Below, piece by piece: positions 20,690 through 29,524 of a stretch of DNA of 64,000 bases (position 1 is the stretch's first letter; each line of letters begins with the position of its first letter). Both the position numbers and the translations under genes were made by a program. The stretch comes from Bacteroidia bacterium (GTDB lineage: Bacteria > Bacteroidota > Bacteroidia > NS11-12g > UBA955), in NCBI GenBank assembly GCA_030158725.1, contig JAOASJ010000126.1:1-64000 (forward strand). The letters run 5' to 3'. The notes under the pieces were generated by a model. The model had not been told where the DNA came from, made no database searches, and saw nothing but the letters and a program-made list of their open reading frames with translations.

Positions 20690-21651
20690 TACCTTTTTCT
20701 TCTTAGTAAAATATAAATAATGAAAGGACCTCCTATTAAAGCAGTGCACACATTAATAGGAATATTGAAACTCAATATTTCAGCAGAGGAAATGATATCG
20801 CTTACCAAGGCCATAGCAGCGCCTAGAATGGCGTTGACCAATAGCATAAATCTAAAATTGACGGTCTTGATTAACAATCTTGAAACATTAGGAATGGCCA
20901 TGCCTATAAATGCGATGGGCCCACAAAATGCCGTTGCAATTCCACTGAGTATACCTGTGCAAATAAGCAGTTGAATTGATATGCTTTTGGTGTTTACACC
21001 TAAGGTATAAGCTACTTCATCACCTAATAACATGGTAGACAATTGAGGCATAATTAGAAAAGCCCAGAACATTCCCAATAGGGCCGATAGGCCAAAAAAC
21101 AATAAGTCAAATTCTATAACTTGGCTAAAAGAACCCATACTCCAAAGGGTAAAGTTTTTCAAGTCGCCTGGCACAGCCATATAATTTAATAGACCTTGCA
21201 AGGCTCCGGTAATTTGGCCAATAATAACGCCAAACAATAATATAATTGCACCAGTTCCAAAGCGCGATGATACCAGCATAACCAGCAAAAGAACCATACT
21301 TGCGCCGACGAATCCCGCGAATGAAATGCCGATTCCATGGTTGAGGAAAGGAAAATAGTGGCTTCCAATAATAAGAATAGCTACGGCTAGAGAGGCACCA
21401 GAACTAACACCCAAAATATAGGGGCCAGCGAGGTTGTTTCTATACAGTTGTTGAAGTATAAAGCCTGAAACAGATAGGGAAGCCCCTGCAATAAGGGCCG
21501 TGATGGTCTTGGGTAATCGGTAATTCCACAATAAATCAGCTTCTATGCCTTCAGTTTGAAAGGGAGAAATCCATTCAGGTATAGCCAAGGCGCTGACAAT
21601 TAGCAGTATACATAAGCCCACTAAGGCAAATAATAGTTTATAAATTTGCAT
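20689..21651 (-). CDS. FecCD/BtuC-family ABC transporter permease
   Basis: 320 aa, RLPKTITALIAGASLSVSGFILQQLYRNNLAGPYILGVSSGA. Confidence 0.94.
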   Translation of the reverse strand: MQIYKLLFALVGLCILLIVSALAIPEWISPFQTEGIEADLLWNYRLPKTITALIAGASLSVSGFILQQLYRNNLAGPYILGVSSGASLAVAILIIGSHYFPFLNHGIGISFAGFVGASMVLLLVMLVSSRFGTGAIILLFGVIIGQITGALQGLLNYMAVPGDLKNFTLWSMGSFSQVIEFDLLFFGLSALLGMFWAFLIMPQLSTMLLGDEVAYTLGVNTKSISIQLLICTGILSGIATAFCGPIAFIGMAIPNVSRLLIKTVNFRFMLLVNAILGAAMALVSDIISSAEILSFNIPINVCTALIGGPFIIYILLRRKR

Positions 21652-21705
21652 GAATTACCTTGTTCAAAACAACATTAAAAGCATGGATTTTCTGTGTTTT
21701 AAGTA

Positions 21706-21717
21706 TGATATATATCA
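21706..21717. promoter_or_regulatory. Perfect 12-bp palindrome in divergent intergenic region
   Basis: tgatatatatca between the ABC permease and pckA. Confidence 0.35.
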
Positions 21718-21755
21718 ACAACTTAGCAATATTATGGAAACTTGATTTTTTTTAG

Positions 21756-21763
21756 TAAATTTG
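21756..21763 (+). promoter_or_regulatory. Candidate -7 element for pckA
   Basis: TAAATTTG followed by C; matches TAnnTTTG. Confidence 0.55.
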
Positions 21764-21789
21764 CAACCCTAATTTTATACAAAAAACAA

Positions 21790-23379
21790 ATGACAAACCA
21801 AGACATTTTATCAGGCGTTGTTGCAGCAGCAGGCAATGCATTTGTTAATCTTACACCAGATGAACTTATTCAAAAAGCATTAGAAAGAAACGAAGGTATT
21901 CTTACCGACAGAGGTGCTTTGGCAGCTGATACAGGTGAATTCACTGGCCGTTCTCCAAAAGACAAATTCACTGTTTGCGACGATAAAACCGAAAACACAG
22001 TTTGGTGGGGTCCAGTTAATTTCAAATTTGAGCCATCTAAATTTGATGCATTGTTGGATAAAGTATTAAACCACTATAAAGGTAAAGACCTTTTTATCCG
22101 CGATGCTTATGCTTGCGCACACCCTGATTTTAAATTAAATATTAAAGTTGTAACTGAAACAGCTTACCAAAATTTATTCGCAAACAATTTGTTTTTGCGT
22201 CCAAATGAAGGTGAAAACAACCCAACAGAATGGTTGATTTTAGCTGCTCCATCATTTTTAGCCAATGCTGCTGAAGATGGAACAAGACAACACAACTTCT
22301 CTATCATCAATTTTTCTAAAAAAATCATCTTAATTGGTGGTTCAGGTTATACAGGTGAAATCAAAAAAGGAATTTTCACCGTATTGAATTATATTCTTCC
22401 TCAAGAAAGAGGCGTATTGTCTATGCACTGCTCAGCTAACATCGGTGCTAAAGGTGATACTGCTATTTTCTTCGGATTGTCAGGTACTGGTAAAACAACT
22501 TTATCAGCAGATCCAGACCGTAAATTAATCGGTGACGATGAACACGGTTGGGCTGACGATTCAGTGTTTAACTTCGAAGGTGGTTGCTATGCAAAATGTA
22601 TTGACCTAACTGAAGAAAAAGAACCACAAATTTGGAATGCAATTAAACGTGGTGCCTTGGTTGAAAACGTTAGATTCTTCGAAGGAAGCAACAAAGTTAA
22701 TTACGAAGATGTTTCTGTTACAGAAAACACCCGCGTTGCTTACCCAATTGATTTTATTGATAACATCGCAGTTCCTTCAGTTGGAAAATCGCCTAAAAAC
22801 ATTTTCTTCCTTACTTGTGATGCTTATGGTGTATTGCCTCCAATTTCTAAATTAACTGCTGAACAAGCAATGTACCACTTCGTTTCTGGTTATACCAGTA
22901 AAGTAGCAGGTACTGAAGCTGGTATCACTGAACCACAAAGTACTTTCTCTGCTTGTTTCGGTCAAGCTTTCTTGCCTTTACACCCAGCTAAATATGCTGA
23001 ATTGTTAGGTGCAAAATTAAATGCTGATTCTAGCATCAACGTATGGTTGGTTAACACAGGCTGGAGCGGTGGTGGATACGGTGTTGGTAGCAGAATGAAA
23101 TTGTCTTTCACTAGAGCGATGCTAACTGCAGCGTTAAACGGTGAGTTGGATTCAATTGAATACACCAAACATCCTGTATTCGGTATGTTAATGCCGAACT
23201 CTTGTCCAAATGTTCCTCAAGAAATTTTACACCCAAGAAACACTTGGGCTGATAAAGCAGCTTACGATCAAACAGCAAATTCATTGGCAGACAAATTCAA
23301 TGAGAATTTCAAAAAGTTTGAAGATGGTAGCAGCGAAGCAATTAAAAATGCTGCGCCTAAAGCCGTTCAAGCTCAATAA
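21790..23379 (+). CDS. pckA: Phosphoenolpyruvate carboxykinase (ATP)
   Basis: LSGTGKTTLSADPDRKLIGDDEHGW; start MTNQDIL, because the ORF track start lies upstream of the -7 element. Confidence 0.96.
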   Translation: MTNQDILSGVVAAAGNAFVNLTPDELIQKALERNEGILTDRGALAADTGEFTGRSPKDKFTVCDDKTENTVWWGPVNFKFEPSKFDALLDKVLNHYKGKDLFIRDAYACAHPDFKLNIKVVTETAYQNLFANNLFLRPNEGENNPTEWLILAAPSFLANAAEDGTRQHNFSIINFSKKIILIGGSGYTGEIKKGIFTVLNYILPQERGVLSMHCSANIGAKGDTAIFFGLSGTGKTTLSADPDRKLIGDDEHGWADDSVFNFEGGCYAKCIDLTEEKEPQIWNAIKRGALVENVRFFEGSNKVNYEDVSVTENTRVAYPIDFIDNIAVPSVGKSPKNIFFLTCDAYGVLPPISKLTAEQAMYHFVSGYTSKVAGTEAGITEPQSTFSACFGQAFLPLHPAKYAELLGAKLNADSSINVWLVNTGWSGGGYGVGSRMKLSFTRAMLTAALNGELDSIEYTKHPVFGMLMPNSCPNVPQEILHPRNTWADKAAYDQTANSLADKFNENFKKFEDGSSEAIKNAAPKAVQAQ

Positions 23380-23400
23380 TATTAATCTTATCAATAGAAA

Positions 23401-23428
23401 GGCAGTGATTTATCACTGCCTTTTTTTA
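23401..23428 (+). terminator. pckA intrinsic terminator
   Basis: ggcagtga ttta tcactgcc followed by ttttttt. Confidence 0.92.
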
Positions 23429-23560
23429 TGCCCTTTTTACACTATTTTCTTTTCGTTTGTTAATTCAAATGCCTAGAAAACTCTGAATTTTTTTTCGAAT
23501 TTAAATGGGTGTTCAACCTCACTAATTATCAATACCTTATAAATTTATTTGATTCTTTTT

Positions 23561-23575
23561 AATACATAATGTATT
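23561..23575. promoter_or_regulatory. Candidate operator: perfect inverted repeat upstream of the porin/Rieske/imelysin operon
   Basis: aatacat a atgtatt, 53 nt upstream of the -7 element. Confidence 0.4.
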
Positions 23576-23627
23576 GAAAAACTGACATTAATCACAACTA
23601 TTTGTAATTAGTCTAAATAAAAACTTA

Positions 23628-23635
23628 TATATTTG
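23628..23635 (+). promoter_or_regulatory. Candidate -7 element
   Basis: TATATTTG, 5 nt before the ATG at 23641. Confidence 0.6.
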
Positions 23636-23640
23636 CCCCG

Positions 23641-24858
23641 ATGAAAAAATTAATTTTATTACTAAGTATAGGATTCTGCTTTAATGCATCTGTTAAAGCA
23701 CAAATATTAACTAAAGAGGATTCTCTTGCTGCGGGTCTGCAAATGAGTGGAAAAACCACTGTGTTGAGTGGATACGGTGAAAGCATGTTTTCATATGATA
23801 AGGGTCAAAAGACGGCTAATATAAATGTGACTAGATTTGTTACTTTCTTCGGTCACAGATTTAGCAAAAGCATTACTTTGTTTTCTGAATTGGAATTGGA
23901 AAATGCCAAGGTAGCTAACGGTAGTCCTAGTGGAGAGTTTTCTCTAGAGCAAATGTTCTTGAAATTTGATTTAAACCGCTCAAACTACATCGTTGCGGGT
24001 TTATTTATTCCGAGGATTGGTATCATTAATGAAAACCATTTGCCTACAACTTATAATGGCAACAACAGGCATTTTGTTGAATCAAGAATGATTCCATCTA
24101 CATGGAGAGAATTGGGTGTAGGATTGTATGGTAAGTTTGACCGCCTGCCAGGTTTTAACTACTATGTAGGATTAACCAATGGTCTGAATAGTGCTGCCTT
24201 CACCCGTCAAACTGGAATTCGCGAAGGAAGATATGAAGGAAGCAATGCATCAGCAACCAATGTTGCAATTAGCGCTGCTGCCTTGTATTACTATAGAAAT
24301 TTTAGAATTCAAGCTTCCGGATACTATGGTGGAAGCGCTGGTGTTACGCCTAAACAAGCCGATAGTTTGATGTTAATCAGTGGGCCTTTCGGGACACCTG
24401 TAGCATTGGCTGAAATGAATGTTCAGTACACAGGTAAAAGATGGGGCTTTAAATCTTTAATCGGTACTGTATCCATAGCGGATGCTTATGGTGTTAATAG
24501 AGCTTATGCGAACAATGTGGCAAGAAACATGTTGGGTGCTTTTACCGAGGTTTCTTACAACATTATCCATTCAAGCGATATGATGGCTAAAAGATTAACT
24601 GCTTTTGCTCGATACGAGTGGTTTGATTTGAATTATAGAATGCCTCTCAATGGTATTAAAGACAATGCCCTTAACCAACAGTTTTTTGTCTATGGTTTTA
24701 CCTACAGACCAACCGTTGGTGTTGCAATTAAATTAGATGCCGTGAACAAAATAACTGGAACACCTAACAGTGCATTCAATATTACGCCATTCCCACAATT
24801 GCCAGTTTACTATAAAAACAATTGGTTCTTTAATTTAGGCTTGGCTTATAATTTCTAA
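23641..24858 (+). CDS. Outer-membrane porin-like protein
   Basis: Signal peptide ending SVKAQ; barrel pattern; C-terminal LGLAYNF. Confidence 0.8.
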   Translation: MKKLILLLSIGFCFNASVKAQILTKEDSLAAGLQMSGKTTVLSGYGESMFSYDKGQKTANINVTRFVTFFGHRFSKSITLFSELELENAKVANGSPSGEFSLEQMFLKFDLNRSNYIVAGLFIPRIGIINENHLPTTYNGNNRHFVESRMIPSTWRELGVGLYGKFDRLPGFNYYVGLTNGLNSAAFTRQTGIREGRYEGSNASATNVAISAAALYYYRNFRIQASGYYGGSAGVTPKQADSLMLISGPFGTPVALAEMNVQYTGKRWGFKSLIGTVSIADAYGVNRAYANNVARNMLGAFTEVSYNIIHSSDMMAKRLTAFARYEWFDLNYRMPLNGIKDNALNQQFFVYGFTYRPTVGVAIKLDAVNKITGTPNSAFNITPFPQLPVYYKNNWFFNLGLAYNF

Positions 24859-24859
24859 A

Positions 24860-25288
24860 ATGAAAAGAAAAGAATTTGTAAAAACGAGTTGCAGTATTTG
24901 CATAGGTGCTTTGGCCGGTGTTTCTGTATTGAGTTTGATGCAGTCGTGCGCTACTGGTAGAATTATAAAAATGGAACCTCAGAACAATGTGTTAAGTGTG
25001 ATGAAATCTGAATTTACACCTGAGCAAAATTTCGTGCTCTTGCGCACCAGCAATTTAAACTTTGATGTTTTGTTGTATAAAAAATCAGAGACTGAATACA
25101 AAGCATTATTAATGCAATGTACCCATTATGACAATCCAGTTTTTGCAAATAAAAAAGAGATTTTTTGTCCCTCACATGGCAGCACTTTTAGCTTCGAAGG
25201 TAAAGTGCAAAAAGAGCCTGCGAGCCGCGATTTGAAGTCTTATAAAACAGAAATATTAAACGATAAAATAAATATAAACCTAGTATGA
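24860..25288 (+). CDS. Rieske [2Fe-2S] domain protein
   Basis: CTHYDNPVF ... IFCPSHGSTFSFEGKV; possible lipobox LMQSC. Confidence 0.9.
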   Translation: MKRKEFVKTSCSICIGALAGVSVLSLMQSCATGRIIKMEPQNNVLSVMKSEFTPEQNFVLLRTSNLNFDVLLYKKSETEYKALLMQCTHYDNPVFANKKEIFCPSHGSTFSFEGKVQKEPASRDLKSYKTEILNDKININLV

Positions 25289-26334
25289 GAAATCTATATA
25301 TAATTACATGTATTTTGGTGCTTATTTCATGTGAAAAAGAGAAAGCTACCAATAATGTAGTAAGCACGCAATCTGATGTATTACGCGATTTAAGTTTAAA
25401 TGTTTACTTAAGCACTTATGAAAATTTAAGTCTAAGAACCAATAAATTTCACCAAGATGTTCAATCATTCATTAATAATCCTACTCAAGAGAATCTAGAC
25501 CTATGCCGCAGCGGTTGGAAAAGTGCTAGAGAAGCTTGGGAAAACTCTGAAGCTTGGCTGTTTGGCCCCGTTTCTACCAATAGCATAGACCCAAGTATTG
25601 ATACTTGGCCAGTAGATTTTATTCGACTTGACTCTGTGCTTTCTAGTACTGCGGTTTTTGACAATACCTATATTAATAATTTAGAAGAATCATTAAAGGG
25701 ATTTCATCCAATTGAATATATTTTATTTGGTTTTAATGGCAATAAATCAGCCAACCAAATTACCAGCCGACAAAAGGAATACTTGCTTGCTTTGTCAGAA
25801 AATTTACGCCAACTAACTCTTGACCTGCATAATTCTTGGGCGCTTCAAGGGGGTAATTATGTTACTGAAATTTTGAATGCAGGTAGTTCAAATTTATTTC
25901 CAAGCAAACTTAGTGCTTATCAAGAAATAGCCAATGCTATGATTGGTATATGCGATGAAGTAGCCAATGGAAAAATTGGTGATGTGTTTACCACCTTAGA
26001 TTCTATGGGTGAAGAATCGCCTTTTGCAAAAAACTCTATGGTCGACTTTAAAAACAATATACTAGGTGTTGAAGCTGTTTATTTGGGCAATATCAATGGC
26101 TCAGACAACAAAGGAATGGAGGATTTTGTACGTATGTACAATCTGAGTTTGGATGGAAAAATCAAACAAAAGATTAGCCAATCCAAAGCTGCATTAGCCC
26201 AAATTACACTTCCATTTGGTCGCGCCATTTTCGAACAACCTATACAGGTACAACAAGCCATAGATGCGATTAATAGCTTGAAAACCGAATTAGAAGAAGG
26301 TCTGTTGCCACTAATACAAATGCATGTCAAATGA
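25285..26334 (+). CDS. Imelysin-family lipoprotein
   Basis: Lipobox LISC; GFHPIEYILFG (GxHxxE). Confidence 0.92.
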   Translation: MRNLYIITCILVLISCEKEKATNNVVSTQSDVLRDLSLNVYLSTYENLSLRTNKFHQDVQSFINNPTQENLDLCRSGWKSAREAWENSEAWLFGPVSTNSIDPSIDTWPVDFIRLDSVLSSTAVFDNTYINNLEESLKGFHPIEYILFGFNGNKSANQITSRQKEYLLALSENLRQLTLDLHNSWALQGGNYVTEILNAGSSNLFPSKLSAYQEIANAMIGICDEVANGKIGDVFTTLDSMGEESPFAKNSMVDFKNNILGVEAVYLGNINGSDNKGMEDFVRMYNLSLDGKIKQKISQSKAALAQITLPFGRAIFEQPIQVQQAIDAINSLKTELEEGLLPLIQMHVK

Positions 26335-27713
26335 GCATAAGAACTAAATTCATACTTTCAATTGTATTGGTTTCTTCTTTAATAATTACCTCATGTAGAA
26401 AATACAATGAGTCTTATGAAGATCCAGACGAGGAATGGTTCTCTGGCGGAAGTCAGACTTTCTTTGATGGAAATACCAGTGGATTTGACCATGCTTTTAC
26501 CGGATTAGATGCCCGTCAGATGCAAAACCATGAAGTGGGTGATAAAGCCTTCGATGCAGCTTTTGTAACTGCGCCTGCGCCTTTAAATTCTGGTCTAGGC
26601 CCATTGTACAACAATGTCTCTTGCGTGAGCTGTCATGTAAACGATGGAAGGGGTAAACCGCCTGTAAATGGGGAGTCATTATCGAGTATGCTTATTCGTG
26701 TAAGTATTCCAGGTGCCAATTCTCACGGAGGACCTAATGGTATTCCTGGTTTTGGTGGTCAGCTACAACAGCGTTCTATTGCCGGAAAAATGCCGGAGGC
26801 TGATGTGCAAATTTCGTACACCAATATCAATGGGACTATGGACGATGGAACTCCTTATACCTTGCGTCAGCCATCGTACACCTTAAACAATGCGTATACA
26901 AGTTTGCCTCCTAACTATTTAATGTCAGCCCGCGTTGCACCGCCTGTTTTTGGTCTGGGACTATTAGAAGCTATTTCAGATTATGACATCATAAAATATG
27001 CCGATGAAAACGATATGAACGGAGATGGCATAAGTGGCAAACCAAATAGAGTATGGGATGTTTTAACTGCCTCTTATCGATTGGGTCGTTTTGGTTGGAA
27101 AGCTGGTCAGCCAAGCCTTTTGCAACAATCAGCTGGGGCTTATAATGAAGATATGGGTGTTACAAATTTTGTGTTTCCAGTTGAAAATTCATTTTCTCAA
27201 ATTCAACACGATGGTATAAATGATGAAACTGAAATAAGTGATTCAATTATGCATGCAGTTGCCTTTTATATGCAAACCCTAGGTGTTCCTGCACGCAGAA
27301 ATGCAAAGGATCCTGTAGTACTTGAAGGCAAACGGATTTTTAACCAAATCCAATGTGCTTCTTGTCATATTGCCAAACATGTTACGGCTACCGATATGGC
27401 ATTTACATCAAGAAGCAATCAAAAAATATTTCCTTACACCGATTTGTTGTTGCACGACATGGGTCCTGGTTTGGCCGATATGCGTTCAGAATTTCAAGCC
27501 GATGGATACGAATGGCGCACACCTGCTTTGTGGGGCATTGGTTTAACCCAGAAAATAAATGGACATGCTTATTTCTTGCACGATGGTAGGGCGCGTAATT
27601 TAACAGAAGCCATTTTGTGGCATGGTGGGGAAGCGGAGGCGAGTAAAAACAAGTTTAAAAAGCTAAGTGCCGATGAGCGCAATGCTGTTTTAAAGTTTCT
27701 AGAATCGCTTTAA
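26331..27713 (+). CDS. Di-heme DUF1111-family thiol oxidoreductase lipoprotein
   Basis: Lipobox IITSC; heme motifs CVSCH and CASCH; DLLLHDMGPGLAD, EWRTPALWGIG, FLHDGRA. Confidence 0.93.
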   Translation: MSIRTKFILSIVLVSSLIITSCRKYNESYEDPDEEWFSGGSQTFFDGNTSGFDHAFTGLDARQMQNHEVGDKAFDAAFVTAPAPLNSGLGPLYNNVSCVSCHVNDGRGKPPVNGESLSSMLIRVSIPGANSHGGPNGIPGFGGQLQQRSIAGKMPEADVQISYTNINGTMDDGTPYTLRQPSYTLNNAYTSLPPNYLMSARVAPPVFGLGLLEAISDYDIIKYADENDMNGDGISGKPNRVWDVLTASYRLGRFGWKAGQPSLLQQSAGAYNEDMGVTNFVFPVENSFSQIQHDGINDETEISDSIMHAVAFYMQTLGVPARRNAKDPVVLEGKRIFNQIQCASCHIAKHVTATDMAFTSRSNQKIFPYTDLLLHDMGPGLADMRSEFQADGYEWRTPALWGIGLTQKINGHAYFLHDGRARNLTEAILWHGGEAEASKNKFKKLSADERNAVLKFLESL

Positions 27714-29522
27714 TTACCAATAAATATAATCGAAGAAATAGATGTTTGGTTGATTGCCATTTTCTGTTTCTTCTATTACTTTTTCTATCTCACCTTTTTC
27801 ATTGTAGGTGATGGTTTTTTTAGAGCTTTGTTTGTCTCTATAGTATCTCGTTTCACTTACTATACGGGCTTGATCATCGTAGGCATAAATATAACTTTGG
27901 TCATCGTCATGCTCTATAGAAATTAAAAGGCCTGAGTCATTGTAAACAAAATGGGTCCCGTCTTCAGGCACATTATGTATTCCACTGGTAATGAAGAGTA
28001 TTTTCTTGTTCTTAAATAAATAATAATTGCTGTAATTACTGCTGTTTTGATTGTATTGCTTTTTGTCTTTTAAAAAGCCACTGTCGGTGAATGAAAACAC
28101 GGAATAATCTATATCTATTTTTCCATTAAATACTGAATACGATTCTAGATAGCACACATTGTCTTTGTAATAGTAATAACGGGTCTCGTCACTTGTAGGG
28201 TTGCCGGTTTGAGTTGAGGTTAATATATTGCCTTTCGTATTGTAGGTGAAATCAAATGCCTCAGAGATTACCTCTCTTTTGAATTCAGAAATCTTAATTA
28301 ATTGACCTAGCGAGTCGAACAAATAACTTTCTGAATAGTATTTCTTTCCAGAAGAAAAATTTACTTTTTCTAGCACTTGACCAGACTTGGAAATTGAAAT
28401 TTCTCTAAATGGAATTACCGTGTCTTTTTTAGTATAACGGTCCTTTTGTTTGATGATTACCGTCTTAATGTTATGGGGATAAAATTTAGGCAATTCCTCT
28501 AAGAAAGGGATGTTAATTTTAGCCTCTACATATGGACTTTTATACGTGTTAATGGTGTGCTTGTTAGGGAAAATGAAATTGTTAATTTCCTTTGGCATAG
28601 TTGTGTTTATCAAGGAACCATAAGGACCATTAGGGTTTAAGAAGGGTTTAATTTCTTCAAAACTTAAACGAATTTCTGCATCCAAACCGCCAGTGTTGTA
28701 CATACACGATTGCCATTGAGGAATGTAATATGAAAAAGAGAAGATCTTAGGGAAAATGAAGCCGTTTTTAAGTGCAGAAAAACCACTGACTTTCATAGGT
28801 TTTTTTGATTGCGCATATTCTAGTGTAGCATCTTCATAAAAATCAGATGGATCTTGTTTGTTTTTTTGATTCTGCTGCACATAATTGTTGAGTTTTAAAC
28901 TGATTTTCTTTTCAAGAAGCTCATTGAATTGCTTTATACTGCTTTGCTTATATATAGCAGAAGCATTGTATTCTTTGCCTGTATTTACATTGATATAATA
29001 GGTTTGCGTGTACTCGAATTTGTTGATTTTAAAACGGTTGTACACCGCTTGGTATTTAAATACCGCTTGAAAAACCAAGATGCCATTGTAGTAGGATAAA
29101 AACTGATGTTTTATGTAGGTTAGTTCAGGAGAGAATCTGGTTTCATTGTCTTGGTATAGGCCTAAATCATCATAGTCTTCGTCGCGGTTATTTAAATACA
29201 TATGTACACTTTCTTTGCAGTGCGCATTGATTTTTAATTTGAAAGAATCAGACTCCAATTGTGAAAATAATATGTTCTCAAACCGTTTGTTGATCTTCTT
29301 TTGAATGTTGCTGTCTTTTAAATCAATGAGGATAGGAATTGATACATCCAACTCTTCATAAAAATTGATTTTAGAATTATTCAGGGTTTGATATTTGCTA
29401 ATGTAGGTGACTTTTTTGTTGTTCAATAAATCATGAACTTCTAAGCCATCATTGTATGCACTAAGTGTTTGAATTGAGCATAGGCTCAATAAAAGTATAA
29501 GTATAAATTGTGTTTTTCTCAT
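27714..29522 (-). CDS. Secreted protein, DUF3298-like N-terminal half and YD-repeat-like C-terminal half
   Basis: 602 aa with signal peptide; YYNGILVFQAVFKYQ...YYINVNTGKEYNASAIY; repeated FTYNTKGNILTSTQ / FVYNDSGLLISIE / YAYDDQARIVSET. Confidence 0.65.
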   Translation of the reverse strand: MRKTQFILILLLSLCSIQTLSAYNDGLEVHDLLNNKKVTYISKYQTLNNSKINFYEELDVSIPILIDLKDSNIQKKINKRFENILFSQLESDSFKLKINAHCKESVHMYLNNRDEDYDDLGLYQDNETRFSPELTYIKHQFLSYYNGILVFQAVFKYQAVYNRFKINKFEYTQTYYINVNTGKEYNASAIYKQSSIKQFNELLEKKISLKLNNYVQQNQKNKQDPSDFYEDATLEYAQSKKPMKVSGFSALKNGFIFPKIFSFSYYIPQWQSCMYNTGGLDAEIRLSFEEIKPFLNPNGPYGSLINTTMPKEINNFIFPNKHTINTYKSPYVEAKINIPFLEELPKFYPHNIKTVIIKQKDRYTKKDTVIPFREISISKSGQVLEKVNFSSGKKYYSESYLFDSLGQLIKISEFKREVISEAFDFTYNTKGNILTSTQTGNPTSDETRYYYYKDNVCYLESYSVFNGKIDIDYSVFSFTDSGFLKDKKQYNQNSSNYSNYYLFKNKKILFITSGIHNVPEDGTHFVYNDSGLLISIEHDDDQSYIYAYDDQARIVSETRYYRDKQSSKKTITYNEKGEIEKVIEETENGNQPNIYFFDYIYW

Positions 29523-29524
29523 GA

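Noticed and set aside
22637-22855. Alternate-frame ORF inside pckA (also 23210-23476)
   Set aside because: Same-strand shifted frame of a highly conserved enzyme; composition reflects the pckA codons.
27322-27589. Overlapping 74- and 78-aa ORFs inside the DUF1111 gene
   Set aside because: Shifted frames of a conserved heme protein with no independent start signal.
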